A stretch of DNA of 64,000 nt from Takakia lepidozioides (GCA_030704615.1 CM060732.1:10974001-11038000), one strand, 5' to 3'; positions 1 through 10,940 are shown, numbered from the stretch's first letter. Numbers and translations: made by a program. Notes: generated by a model not told the origin, from the sequence alone.

Positions 1-766
1 ATTCTGATAACTGTGACACTTGATATCAAGTTTTCTTTTGCTTTTATTCGGGGTCAATTTTGAAATGAGATGGTTGTGTGTCCATGTTGTCCTGTTTCTC
101 TGTGACTGGACTCAGACAGAGGAGCTGGGGGCCAAAGTTCAAATGAATACGATTGTTTCAGGGGGGGGACAAACATTGTGCGGTGCCGCACACTGTTTCG
201 TGCTTCCATTTTGGTTTGATTTATGAAGTGAAGAGGGGCACAAACAGTGCTGACATTTCAGTGTGAGTGTAGCCTGAAAGAATGTGCTAAGTGCCTACAT
301 TTCAAAGACTTAAAGAACAATGATGACGGGCTGAAACAGTGTGCGGTGCTGCACACTGTTTCTAGCTACCATTTCCATATGATTGAAGCCCAGTAGAAAA
401 AGGTTGCTAGATCAAACAGAGGATCTGGGGGCTACAAATCAAACAGATACGATTGTTTCGGGGGGGGCATAAATAGTGTGCGGTGCCGCACACTGATTCG
501 TGCTTCCATTGTGCAATGTTTGAAGTCTGGGGGAACAGATGTGGATGGCTACATCTCACAAAGAAAACAACTTTGACGACATGCAGAAACAGTGTGCGGC
601 ACCGCACACTGCTTTCAGCTTCCACATATGTCATCCTCAATAGTTTGAATCATGTCCTATGATCATCATTTTGAACCATTTTGGAGGGGCAGAAACAGTG
701 TGCGGTGCCGCACACTGTTTTCAGCTTCCATTTCAGGGTGCTTGAATTTGCCGGCATGATTTCAAT
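1..766. repeat. Tandem array of units with a GC-rich palindrome
   Basis: Five copies of a near-perfect palindrome of about 26 bp lie at 172-197, 335-360, 472-497, 588-613 and 694-719. Each has 10-12 bp arms (CAGTGTGCGG and CCGCACACTG) around a 2-nt centre, which is TG in four copies and CA in the fourth. A conserved tail follows each palindrome (variants of GTGCTTCCATT or CAGCTTCCATT). Copies 1 and 3 share about 110 bp on both sides, so this is a tandem repeat with units of about 107-162 bp. The array may continue beyond the left edge. No coding function is supported; the small ORFs here only reflect the repeat. Confidence 0.8.
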
Positions 767-1164
767 CACTACAACAGATTGCGACTTTTATTACTCCCAT
801 GGGTGCACAGTCATGACAGATTTGTGGCAGAAATGCTATTTGCAGTCGTAAAATGCTTTTGAAGTCATAATGTAGGTCTGGGGAAGGCATATATGGACTG
901 TATGGCTCCGGACTCTGCGCAACACAGGTCAAACATGTTTGACCACGAATATTGGCATGGCAGATATGACTACTAGTCACGGTCATGGCTACACTGGAAT
1001 AACGTGTGCATATTGCTAGACAGACATATGACTTCATGACTCTCACTCTAATGCATTCTGCCAGATCATCACATGGATGAATCACTACATGACTGCACGT
1101 GTCGACACATGCTTTTCTGGTTATATATGTAATATATGAGTATTTATATTTTGAAAAAACAGCC

Positions 1165-1505
1165 ACTAGAATAAATTTTAAAAAATAAAATAAAAATCAA
1201 AGTGCAAAGAGATTTAAAAAAAAGCACATCGGCTGGTAAGTGCACAGTGTGTCGCCTTGGTGGTTTGGGGTTCTAACCCGCTGCCCTTATCCGTGTGTGG
1301 GATTGTTGGTGACAGTATGTCTGGGCGTTGGTCGTCCTCTAGGTCTTATGGCCCATAAATGAAGGCGGGTGAATTTTTCCCCCTCCTCGAGGGCCTGTGG
1401 TTTCCTTTAAGAAAAGAAAAATAAAATAAAATAAAATAAATCAAAAAGGGGCTTTTAGGGTTTACAAAAAGGTTAAAAAACTTAAAAAGTTGCCCATCAC
1501 GGTAG
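1165..1505 (+). repeat. Dispersed repeat, copy 1, with a tRNA-like head
   Basis: This block of about 340 bp is closely repeated at about 22,620-22,960, including the words CATCGGCTGGTAAGTGCA and ATGGCCCATAAATGAA. It contains GGTTCTAACCC (near 1268-1278), which resembles a pol III B box, with an A-box-like stretch about 40 bp upstream. It may be a tRNA-derived SINE fragment carried as cargo in the CACTA element. The pol III reading is an inference. Confidence 0.45.
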
Positions 1506-1674
1506 CTGTAAACAGACTTAGAGCGAGCGGGAGAGAGAGAGAGAGCGGGCTGGGACTTAGAGCGAGCGAGCGGGAGGGAGGGCAAACATGCATGGGAGGC
1601 CCGCAATTGGAGCAACCTTCGCATCTGAAGCAAACATCCTAGAAATGCTAGGGTATGTGTGTGAGGAGGTGCTA

Positions 1675-2160
1675 GGGTATGTGTCCGAGGAGGTTTCGGC
1701 TGGATTTCAGCCTGTTTTGCCCTCTCATCAGACTCGGCCCTGAATTTGAATCATGGAGCAGAGCTGGCATGAGTTTTTTAAAGATCCTTCACGATGGTGC
1801 GACAACCGCAATCGCAAGGTGTGGCTTTTTCTTAATGTACGATGTGAAGAAGTTTGTCCATCCTGCAAATGTGGGTTGTTGGCTCCTGTTAGTACCATGA
1901 TTTGATATTCTTCCTGATGTTTACAAGGTTCTTGGGAGAGTCAGCTTGGTCTTAGCAGGCCGTGTTTCAATGTCTGCCTGCTCAGCTGCACCGTGGTGCA
2001 AGTTCTCACAGACCAATCCGACATTACCTGACTACAAGACACAAGCAGCACACACAAGAGGTCCTTTTGGGTTGATGGTCGGTCAAATCCTCCATGGGTC
2101 ATGACACAAGGTCAAGGCCAATGTGGTGAGGGCACCTTCTTCTTCGACATATTTCAGCCT
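1675..2160 (+). pseudogene. OSB-like fragment (PDF-motif protein), decayed copy A1
   Basis: About 2028-2110 encodes pieces resembling the PDF motif of plant organellar single-stranded DNA-binding (OSB) proteins. A PDYK box is followed, after a frame change, by WVDGRSNPPWVMTQ. In intact OSB proteins the motif runs W..FF..P..WWDNR..K..PDFKHK..LW followed by P.WV..QL. The upstream part (1675-2000) recurs nearly unchanged at 23,330-23,590. Frameshifts prevent a continuous product. The family call rests on motif recognition alone. Confidence 0.5.
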
Positions 2161-2480
2161 GTTTTGCCCTCTCATCAGACTCGGCCCTGAGATGCATATT
2201 GAATTTTGTAAGTTAGCTCATTGCTCGTTGATAAGTAGGGTTGGGGGTGTTTGCTAGAACAATTCTAGGCTGTCATTGTCAGCTGCTAGCAGGAAGGCAA
2301 GGATGTATGCATGATTTTGTGCAGAGGCATAGATAGCTGAAGGAACAGGGATAGAGTGTGGGCCCAGATTCGTCCAAGAGGGCCGGATTTCAAGCTCCAT
2401 TATTTCAGTGTCATCCATTCAGCCAGGGATTTCCTGGTGACATTGCCAAGGCTTTACTCGCAACACGATGCTTGTAAAAC
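2161..2480 (+). pseudogene. OSB-like fragment, decayed copy A2
   Basis: A second, more eroded copy of the module seen at 3480-3840. It keeps the shared intron-like text (a CTGTCATTGTCAGCTGCTAG word followed by an AGCTGAAGGA...CAG acceptor-like end), then the segment encoding VQEGPDFK near 2370-2395. The frame then degenerates. No function is expected. Confidence 0.45.
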
Positions 2481-2954
2481 TTCCTTAGCTTGAATGCTGA
2501 TTATGCTTGAATTATTAGGTTTGTAAAGCCAGTTTTGAAATTTTCATGGTAATCAGCTCTCTTGAAAATCTGTAGGTTGCAAGCCATTTACAGCGGGCCG
2601 TGGGTGGACTAGAAGACAGCCATTGAAAGTCCTGGTGCAATACCAGTGGAGAGCAGTGTAAGCTTCATATGCCCTTTTGGTGCTAGTTATCTTCATTTAT
2701 GGTACTGTTGAACACCAACAATCTTTTGGTGAGATTCTGTCTTGGTGCACGTGTCTGATAAATAAAGACTGTAATGTTTGTTCTGAAACCTGAAGGCGTG
2801 AAATGATTCAACACAACAAGAGCATTACGCGTGTCACCGTACAAGCTGTAAGAAAGCAAGAGATACATAGTTATACAGTCAAACAGACAACTATCAGTTT
2901 CTGTGGAATCTTGCCAATGGCAGGATGGATTGGGACAGCCAAGTCAGGAGGTGA
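2481..2954. other. Element interior, no gene recognised
   Basis: This stretch inside the CACTA-type element has no motif I recognise and no long open frame on either strand. Confidence 0.5.
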
Positions 2955-3470
2955 ATGCCTGTCAAATCACCACATGTCCTTCTAAACACTGCCCCTACCC
3001 TGGTGGACATGTATGCCAAATGTGGGTGCATCGAGGATGCCAAGGGAGTGTTCAACACTGTGGCTGAACGAGATGTGGTGTTGTGGAGTGCGATGCTTGT
3101 AGGGTATGCACAGCTGGGGTGCGGGATGGAGGCTCCAATCTTTGAGCAAATGATGGGGGAAGGGGTGAAGGCCGCCAAGATAACGTTTGTGTGCGTTTGC
3201 AGTGCGTCTGGCAGCCCTGGGAAAGGGCAAAGAGATCCTTGGTGACATCATCAAATCTGCAATTGTACCAGATGTCATCCTGAACATTGCTCTGGTGGCC
3301 ATACATATGCTAAATGTGGGAGCATTGAGGATGCCAAGGGAGTGTTCAACACTATGGCTGAACCAGATGTGGTGTCGTGGAATGCGATGCTTGCAGGGTG
3401 TGCAGAGCAGCAGCGCGGGATGGGCTTTGGACACTGAAAACAAATGATGGGGAAAAGGGTGAAGGTACCT
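2955..3470 (+). pseudogene. PPR (PLS-class) pseudogene fragment
   Basis: Successive frames encode hallmark PLS pieces: LVDMYAKCG, IEDAKGVFNTVAERDVV and MLVGYAQLG near 3000-3120, then DIIKSAIVPDVIL near 3245-3285 and VGALRMPRECSTLW after a frameshift. At least two frameshifts and the lack of flanking motifs show a broken fragment. An OSB-like module follows directly (from about 3480). An intact member of the same broad family lies at 40,570-43,137. Confidence 0.8.
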
Positions 3471-3479
3471 TCTTCAACA

Positions 3480-3840
3480 TATTTCACCCTGTTTTCCCTG
3501 CTAGTGTTTGCTTTGACAATTCTAGGCTGTCATTGTCAGCTGCTAGCAGCAAGGCGAGGATGTATGCATGATTTGTGCAGAGGCATGGATAGCTGAAGGA
3601 GCAGGGATTTCGTGTGGGTCCAGATTCATCCAAGAGGGCCAGATTTCAAGCACAAGATTACCTGTGATTCCCTGCGGATCAATAGCTACAAGAAACCTGC
3701 ATGGGTAGATGGTCAACTGGCAGCAGCGGCACAAGTGATAAAATCAGGCACTGCTAATGAAGGCATCTTCTTCAACACATTTCACCCTGTTTTTCCCTCT
3801 TATCAGAATCGGCCCTAAATTTCCATGTTCAATTCTGCAA
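3480..3840 (+). pseudogene. OSB-like fragment (PDF-motif C-terminal half), copy A3
   Basis: Positions 3612-3770 encode WVQIHPRGPDFKHK, then SYKKPAWVDGQLAAAA. This fits the second half of the OSB PDF motif: PDFKHK, a spacer with a hydrophobic turn, then P.WV..QL. An acceptor-like AGCTGAAGGAGCAG precedes it, suggesting that an intron of the parent gene was copied too. The upstream half (LWNEYF..P..WWDNR) is not in frame here but occurs in the next repeats. It ends in the shared tail TTTCACCCTGTTTTTCCCTC. Confidence 0.55.
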
Positions 3841-4200
3841 GTTAGCTGGTTGAGTGAATCTAGTTTGGAGTGACTTTGACATGATACTGCCAATGTGACA
3901 ACAGGAAAGTGTCAAAAAACAGGTAACAGAGATGAGGAGAAGTTGTGGAATGAATACTTATCTGAGCCCAGTCACTGATGGGTCAACCGGGGCAGAAAGG
4001 TAAATGCGTGCTACATTTCAGAGAGTAGCAGATGCAGTTCAGCATAGGAACTAGTGTGCTACGCTGAGTTGGGTGTTTCCTAGAACAAATGTAGGTTTTC
4101 ATTTTCAGCTGCTAGCAGCAAGGCAAGGATGAATGCTTGATTTGTGTAGAGGCATGGATAGCTGAAGGAGTAGAGATAGAATGTGGGTGACGCAGGGTGC
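3841..4200 (+). pseudogene. OSB-like fragment (WWDNR half), copy A4
   Basis: Near 3950-4005 the sequence encodes a decayed KLWNEYLSEP followed by a stop and WVNRGRK, matching the KLWNEYFSDPSQWWDNRGKK box seen intact near 13,695-13,760. An intron-like stretch follows and ends near 4170 in the same AGCTGAAGGAG word as the other copies. Confidence 0.5.
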
Positions 4201-4284
4201 TGGGCAATGGGCAAGACGTTTGTGTATAAACGTGAGTGACCTTCCTATCCTCCTGGCTCTCACATCCAACGATGGGTTCACCCT

Positions 4285-4692
4285 TTGAGGAGCATGTGCT
4301 GTGAAAGAGTTTCTCTGGATATTGGACAGAAACGTGCTCGGGTGGAGTTGAAGGCTACTTCTGTGGCATCCAAGGCCCCCAAGAGCTATCAGGCTGACAG
4401 ATGTCCAGAGCCGGCAAGGGACAAGACTGTTCGTGTGCTAAATGACACTAACAAGCCTGTTGATGGGGTTAGTGAGACAGGCGAGTGTCTCCAAAATGCT
4501 GCACCCTTAAGTACCCCATCAGCTTCTGTGCAGGGGGGAAATCAGAAGTTGCCATCGCTAGCAGACGGTAGATCGGCAAAGCTGGAGAAAGAAGTTAAAA
4601 TGGTGGTAGCAGAAGATCCGAAGCTCTTAGACATGTACATGACTGCTATCATAGTCATAATAATGACTATATCTATTTTCACTCTCCAATAG
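4285..4692 (+). CDS. Hypothetical 135-aa ORF inside the CACTA-type element
   Basis: An open frame of 135 codons with a polar, lysine-rich middle and a hydrophobic C-terminal segment (about residues 112-134, rich in I, V and T) that could be a tail anchor. I recognise no domain. It lies close to the right end of the element, where CACTA elements may carry part of a transposase gene, but nothing in it resembles TNP1 or TNP2. It may be a chance ORF. Confidence 0.2.
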   Translation: MRSMCCERVSLDIGQKRARVELKATSVASKAPKSYQADRCPEPARDKTVRVLNDTNKPVDGVSETGECLQNAAPLSTPSASVQGGNQKLPSLADGRSAKLEKEVKMVVAEDPKLLDMYMTAIIVIIMTISIFTLQ

Positions 4693-5159
4693 TACTACGC
4701 CACGTGGCAGAAATACAAATATGTAAAAAAATAGCAATACACCAAAAAAAAACACCCATCATGACACATGTCAATCTGTTGAGGGACCACGTGTTAAAAC
4801 TGCAATGCGCCACGTGTTGCAACCGGATTAGCACGCCCGTAGTCATAGTTCGCAGTCATGGAGAGCGAACACTCTGCCACGTGTCATTTTATGTATCGAG
4901 CATGTGTCACTCTTGCACAGCCGCTGACATGGACTACACTGTCCGTTCAGTCATTCAGTAAAGCCAGCGTGTATGACTACCCCCACAGCTGCTCAGGCGC
5001 CACATCACAGCCAGCCTGGAGAGTCATATCTGTCATGTCACAACTGACTAGGCTTTTACGTCTTCAGAGTCAGGAAGTCGTAAATGGCTTCCATAACTGC
5101 ATTTGCAGTCATAACACAGAGACGTAAAAGCCGCAATCTGTTGTAGTCAATGGCTGTCT

Positions 5160-5529
5160 TTCACTCCAAAATTGCTACTTTCAGAAAGGAGACAGCTAGT
5201 CGGTTAAATCTGGTCGTAGGCTCTGTGGAAAAAAAATGATTAGATATGGCTTGCTTCATATATTGATGCACTTGGACATAGGAGATGCATATGGCATAGG
5301 CTACACTAGTAGAGGTTGCACTTGGGCCTCGACATAAGAGATGCACTGGGATACATAAGAAATTGCACTTGGTCTTAGATTTCAATTCTTCACACATGGG
5401 CCAAAGGCACAGGCTACCCTAGAGGTCACATTTGGGCCTCGACATAGGAGACGCACTTGGATACATAGGGGATTGCACTTGGACTTAGATGACACTGGAC
5501 ACTTGGGCCAACGGCACATGCTACCCTAG
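5160..5529. repeat. About 110-bp tandem repeat, block 1
   Basis: The words CTTGGGCC..CGGCAC..GCTACCCTAG and GATACATA..GATTGCACTTGGRCTTAGAT recur about every 109-110 bp, with landmarks near 5290, 5400 and 5510. The same unit continues after the insertion of fold-back sequence (block 2, about 5930-6390). No coding potential is evident. Confidence 0.65.
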
Positions 5530-6969
5530 TCAATATATGAAGCGAGACGTTTGTTTGTTTGTTTGTTTGTTTGTTTTGTTTTGTTTTTTAGCGTCGTTGA
5601 GATCTCCCAAACCGCGGGCCCCCAGCCCCCGTGCTTGGTGCCGTTGGAAGGCCCTCGATGGGGAGGGGTGCACCAGCTTGGTCTCATGATTTTTGGACCA
5701 GCGGTGTGGGAGATGTGGAATTTTGAGTGCTTTTGGTCGCTACAAATTCGGGAAAAATAGCAAAGTGGGCTTTCCTGGAGCAGTGATTGGCCCTTCACGT
5801 GGGAGATTTGAAATTTCAAGTACTTTTGGTCGCTGGAAATTTGCCAAAAAAAAAATAAAAAAATCAATATATCAATATATTAAGCCTCGACATGGGAGAT
5901 TGCAAAAATAGCAAAGTAGGCTTTGGGATTGCAATACTTGGACTTAGGTGACATTGGACACTAGAGGTCGCACTTGGGCCTCAACATTGTAGATACATTT
6001 GGATACCTAGGAGATTGCACTTGGGCTTAGATTTCAATTCTTCACACATGGGCCAATGACACATGCTACCCTAGATCTCCCAAACAGTGAGGTCTCTGCA
6101 TATATAGGGGATTGCACTTGGACATGGACGACTCTGGACACTTGGGCCAACAGCAGAGGCTACCCTAAAGGTCGCAATTGGGCCTTGACATAGGAGACGC
6201 ACTAGGATACATAGAAGATCTTTCACCTAGGCTTAGATGACACTGGACATTTGGGCCAACGGCACATGCTACCCTAGAGGTCGCACTTGGGCCTTGACAT
6301 AAGATACGCTCTTGGATACATAGGGGATTGCACTTGGACTTAGCTGATGACACTGGACACTTGGGCCAACGGCACCTGCTACCCTAGTATTGACTAGGGT
6401 AGCTTGTGCCGCTGGCCCAAGTGTCCAATGTCATCTAAGCCCAAGTACAATCTCCTATGTATCTGAGTGCTTCTCCCATGTAGAGGCCCAAGTGCGACCT
6501 CCAATGTCCAATATCATCTAAGTCCAAGTGTTATCCCCTATGCATCCAGAGACCATGCAGTTTGGGAGATCTCCACGTCATTGTTCCAACAAAGCCCACT
6601 TTGCTATTTTTGTAATCTCCCCTGTTAAGGCTTCATATATTGATATATCCACTTTGTTATTTTTTGCGAATTTCCAGAGACCAAAAATACTCAAAATTCC
6701 AAATCTCCCACATGAAGGGCCAATCATTGCTCCAGGAAAGCCCACTTTGCTATTTTTCATGAATTTTTGGAGACCAAAAGTACTTGAAATTCCATATCTC
6801 CCACACCGCGGGTCCATAAATCATGAGACCAAGCTGGGGCACCCCTCCTCATCGAGTGCTTCCTAACGACACCAAGCACCGGGGCTGGGGCCCGCGGTTT
6901 GGGAGATCTCAACGACGCTACAAAACCAAACCAAACCAAACAAAACAAATGTCTCGCTTCATATATTGA
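5530..6969. mobile_element. Fold-back (long inverted-repeat) element
   Basis: The outer ends match as an inverted repeat: TCAATATATGAAGCGAGACG at 5530 and its near-complement ending at 6969. Long arms follow in mirrored order: a (TTTG)n or (CAAA)n tract, a GTCGTTGAGATCTCCCAAACC stretch (about 5593-5615, mirrored at 6895-6915), and GCAAAGTGGGCTTTCCTGGA (about 5760-5780, mirrored near 6733-6752). The centre of symmetry is near 6390-6397, where CTACCCTAG meets CTAGGGTAG. Arms are unequal (about 860 and 575 bp). I see no transposase and no clear target duplication. Confidence 0.65.
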
Positions 6970-8185
6970 TGTGTAAATTTTAGAGGTCAGCAAAGGAATG
7001 TGAATGAAAACCGAGAACTGGGTAGCTAGCTGCCTAACACCAGTCTGCCCCATCAGCCCCTCATGGAGTCATGGTGGGTTACTTTGAAAGAGGTCAGTCA
7101 GTGGTCTTTTTTTTTTTTCTAATAGTTAACAGGGGACAGTGCCAAGTGGCCCTGAGAATTTTATCAATAAGTTATTGAAGGGAAAAAATTAAACCCTTCC
7201 ATACCCGAAGGTTGCCATGAGGCCTAAACATACGAGGCGCCGTGTAGGAGAATCCAGGGGAGCAGTGCCATGAGATAATGGCCCATTGATTAATCCAGCC
7301 AAGGAATGAACAATCAGAGAGAAGACCTGATTAGTTCTGGTCTTCTCTCTGTCACTCTTGGATGTTCCTTGGAAAAGAAAATGAAAAGAAACCGGAGAAC
7401 ACACATTCCTACTATGTATCCGGATAGCCTGTCATCAACCTCATTAATTGTGAAGGCATCCAGGGTGCACAATTATGACAGCACGCTTTTACTTTTTCCA
7501 TCCAGTATGCCCGGATCTGCTTTTTTTTCTTTCTAAGGGCCTGGCCGCACAGGGCAGCTAGAGGTAGAGGGGGGGGGTATAGGGCAGACCACGTGCGGGA
7601 GGCGCGTCCCCCGCAATGGCCGCACAGGCCAGCACGTAACGGGATATCATAAAATTTCATCCCACATGTTTCATTCTACTTTTACATCCATGGGAACTTT
7701 TCTGGGAACTAATCGCGGTAGTTGCTACGATGAGAACCGAGCATGTCTGAAGGAAGGAGCTCCGTGGAAGGAGCTGGGCAATCCACATCGAAGTTTGGGG
7801 GGGGCGCAGCAAAGAATGGAAGGTGTTGCGAGACACCTCTTTTGGGTAAGCATTGCAGAGATTGAGTAGAGAACTTGTCTCATTCAAGGATGTGAATGTT
7901 AGTATTGTGTGCGTTCTTCGAGGACCTTGAAGCACTTGAAGCTCTTTTGGTTCTGTCTTACCGCTGGTTTTTATGTGATCAATTTGTAATCCTTTGGGTT
8001 CTTCTTGGCACTCACGTAGGTATGTTTGCACAGTATGAGCAGTACTTATGCGATTTATTTTGCAACCAAGCCTTTTTCCTTAAAAGCTAGGACCCTGAGC
8101 ATTTGCCTCTAGCAACCATATGTGGAAGAAACAAGGCACAGGGCCCACAAGTTTCATTCAAAAAGAGATGTTGGAGGCATTGGTG
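6970..8185. other. No gene recognised
   Basis: Only short, unrecognised open frames. A G-rich tract lies near 7569-7577. Inverted words (GGCCGCACAGG near 7542 and 7618) flank a short GC-rich stretch, but I cannot assign them. Confidence 0.4.
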
Positions 8186-8193
8186 GTAATGAT

Positions 8194-8932
8194 CAGTGTT
8201 GGGCGGGTATGACAATTTGGGCATATTGAAGGGTCCGGGTAAGGCATCTTTGCTTAAAACAGTGTGGAGGCGGTTATATATATGTAGGGGTTTGGAAATT
8301 GTGGCGGTTACAGGTTATCAATAGAGGGGTCCCCAAAAAAAATTTCTCGGGTTATCAATATGCCATTATCCAAGTGGAACACCACCGGGTCCATACAACG
8401 GTTATCAATATAACCTGATTTTCAGTTATGATACATTAAGATTTTGAAAGAAAGAAAAAAACAAAGGAAAAAAATGAAATATGAAGAATCACAATAAAAT
8501 AATAATAAGTAGACCAGATTTGGTTCAAAAAAAGGGAAAAAGAAAAGAAAAGAAAAGAGATAGGACTGCTTATGAGCTTTGAAGGTTTTGGGTTTTCCTT
8601 CCAAAAGCCTTTGACTAACAGTCCTCTTAAATGCGGACCCCATGTGGTTGCATAATTACTACCCATGAATACAGCTAGGTTGTAATAAAATCTCAAGGTC
8701 TTGTCTAAAAGTTACTACCCAGCTGATTTTCAAGGTTAAAGTCCAGTTCCATGTAGTAAGCCAAGTTGGCCCAGCCGGTCCCAGCTTGGGCCGGGTAACT
8801 CGCGAGATGGCCCTCTCCGGTTCTAACTCAAGCAGGGTCCACCAAAAATTTGGGTGGCGGGTCTCGATAGTATGATACCCTGATTATTACCCGTCCAGTA
8901 TATATGTCAACATATATACCCGCCCAACACTG
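8194..8932. mobile_element. Non-autonomous hAT-type element (MITE), 739 bp
   Basis: The ends are 17-bp perfect inverted repeats CAGTGTTGGGCGGGTAT. Flanking 8-mers are GTAATGAT (8186-8193) and GTAATGAC (8933-8940), an 8-bp target duplication with one later mismatch. An 8-bp duplication with CA...TG ends is the hAT signature. The interior is AT-rich with repeated GGTTATCAATA words and encodes no transposase, so it would depend on a full hAT element elsewhere. Confidence 0.8.
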
Positions 8933-8940
8933 GTAATGAC

Positions 8941-9929
8941 TTCAAGTGCCTCTAGTGCTGCACTCTTTGTCTGGCTTTGTTGTAGAATAAGTATGACCCC
9001 CACAACTTGCTGGCCTCATTACAATCCAGACCATGCCAGAAAGCAAACAAAGGTTGTTGACATTCCAGTGAGCATTTTTCCCACCCAAATTCATATGCAA
9101 GACTCATGCCCCACAACCATGTTGTAATTGTTTCTTACCCTGATTGTCGTATGGTATTGAGCACTAATGTGCAATGGAGTTCATGTTCTGGAGTGAGCTT
9201 GTCCATCCCCTATATTTGGAGACGGCAGTCCTAAGCAATAGAACCAACAGGAGAGCCATGTAACTCCAGTTGAATTGTTGTTCAGTTTCCATTATCCTTT
9301 GTTGAAGATATCTGCTCGTGAGAAGTCAGAAAAATTGTTGTCAACTTCAAGGACATTAAAATATGGCAATGAATGTTTGCCCTCTCATATTTGCCCTCTC
9401 ATATTATTGCCATCATTATGATGCACAACTCCCCATGGGCATCAAACAAAGATTAGTCCACGAGTGTATACATCTCAGCTTGGAGTTCCCAAGGCACAAC
9501 AACAGCCCTCACAGTAGAGGGTTGGCATTAATACATGAAACCAACAAAGCCAGGAAAGCAATGGGCAGCGAAATGAACAGACTATTGTAAGTGACTGTAA
9601 AGGAAAAGCAAAGGAAGCCAGTGAAGCAAGGCAGCTACCCTGAAGTGAAATAATGGCAGGGTCAATAGGTGGTTGTGGCAGTGGTGACGGTTACAGTGGT
9701 GGTGACGACTTCACTTGCAAATCCTGCTCATATCAGGTAACAAAGAGTACCCAATCGTCAAGTTGGTAAGTTTCATGGATCACTTGCACCTTCCATTGCT
9801 AAAAGAATGGCTAGAGTAATTTATAATTACGCCCTTGCTGATCTCAACACAGTTGCATGATGGCCATATGTAAGCACCATCTGTTAAATTTATCCCACAT
9901 GGCAGAATGTCTGGAAGTTTGATATCCAC
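8941..9929. other. No gene recognised
   Basis: No convincing ORF or family motif. This lies downstream of the LSM14 exon on the minus strand. I looked here for the next LSM14 exon (expected to begin DLQVK) and did not find it. Confidence 0.4.
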
Positions 9930-10030
9930 CTTGATGTCAGATCCTCGGAAAATGATGTAGTCGTAGACTTTGTCACTGGCAGGGATCTGGGGCCCGTCCT
10001 TCTTGCGGCCCTCTGTCCCAAACGAACGTA
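9930..10030 (-). pseudogene. Orphan LSM14/DCP5 (Scd6-like) exon
   Basis: A 101-nt exon on the minus strand encodes [17 protein letters not shown] and then [16 protein letters not shown]. This is the second half of the LSM14 N-terminal Lsm domain of DCP5/Scd6 proteins, which act in mRNA decapping and P-body assembly. It has a plausible acceptor (TTGTAG before TACGTTCG) and donor (AAG followed by GTGGAT), and the residues are well conserved. Neither the preceding exon (the YIGS...SEIRYEG part) nor the following one was found nearby. I read it as an isolated exon from a partial duplication or capture; a gene with very long introns is the alternative. Confidence 0.7.
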
Positions 10031-10940
10031 CTACAAGCAACCCATCTCCCATAGGTTAGCAGAAAGCTTTGTTGCAAGTAAATGCGGAAGTCTCTGACAC
10101 AACACCGTTTCCTCTCCATAGTTTATTTGGTGGAACATTAGTGATCTCTAACATTACACATGCATGGAATGACATGAGCCCTCTATGCAAGGACCCTAGG
10201 AAGAAGTGACCAGTGATAACTTGTTAACTAGTTGGTTCCTCTGTATTAAGAAGCACTCTACGCAATGAGATACACTGTCGATTCTGCAGTCAGAATGACA
10301 CTTTATGACTCCAGTTGGCATGTATCCAGAACTGTTTACAAGCACTCCATCCAGTAATCAGCTGTCCCCCAACACCAGAGATCACTGGCATACTTATACC
10401 ACTCCCGTGGTAAACTCAAACTGTGTATACAAAGACACACGTAAGAGATACTCTACTTACCCTAACCAATCTTATTTGAGAGTCACTTCACTTGGCAGGG
10501 GAACAAAAGAATTAACTCAAGTGGAAATCAGTAGTCCCAACACCGATCAACAACTTTCAATCACACACCAGCTCATAAGGTTCAAAGACTAACATGTTAC
10601 AGCGTGCTACTCAAAGTAGGTAACACCGCGCGGTCACAAATGGCACATGTTACCCTCCTCAAAGTACAGGTGAACGCAATATCTCCCAACCAAATTACAG
10701 AGAGGGGACTGATGGAGCCAACTAGAAACAACCAGGTATTGACTTATTCCCCATCTTCTGAGATGGATCCATAAACATGATTTCTAGAAAATTGCAGAAG
10801 TACTTATGCACATTGGAGTGAGAACAAACTGAAACAAAGTAACACATCCTACCAAAACTGCAAATCCAAAATCAAGTGTGGCAAAACATGTGCATTTTCT
10901 CCCTACCCTTCCCTTGCTTTCCTTCACACAGAGATTGCTT

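Larger units (their letters stand above)
767..5148. mobile_element. CACTA (EnSpm/CMC)-type DNA element, non-autonomous
   Basis: The left end reads CACTACAACAGATTGCGACT (767 onward). The reverse complement of the right end (5148 backward) matches it over 24 bp with two differences, one of them the outermost base. The 3-bp sequence AAT flanks both ends (764-766 and 5149-5151), as expected for a CACTA target duplication. Both subterminal regions are dense in TGACT/AGTCA-like words, fitting transposase-binding subterminal repeats. No transposase is recognisable inside. The cargo is a dispersed repeat (about 1165-1505), OSB-like fragments and PPR fragments, so this looks like a gene-fragment-carrying element. 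The terminal G to C change at the right end may make it immobile. Confidence 0.7.

Noticed and set aside
172-719. CRISPR-like array from regularly repeated palindromes
   Set aside because: Spacing is irregular (107-162 bp), the spacers are themselves related, there are no cas genes, and the window is a plant nuclear genome.
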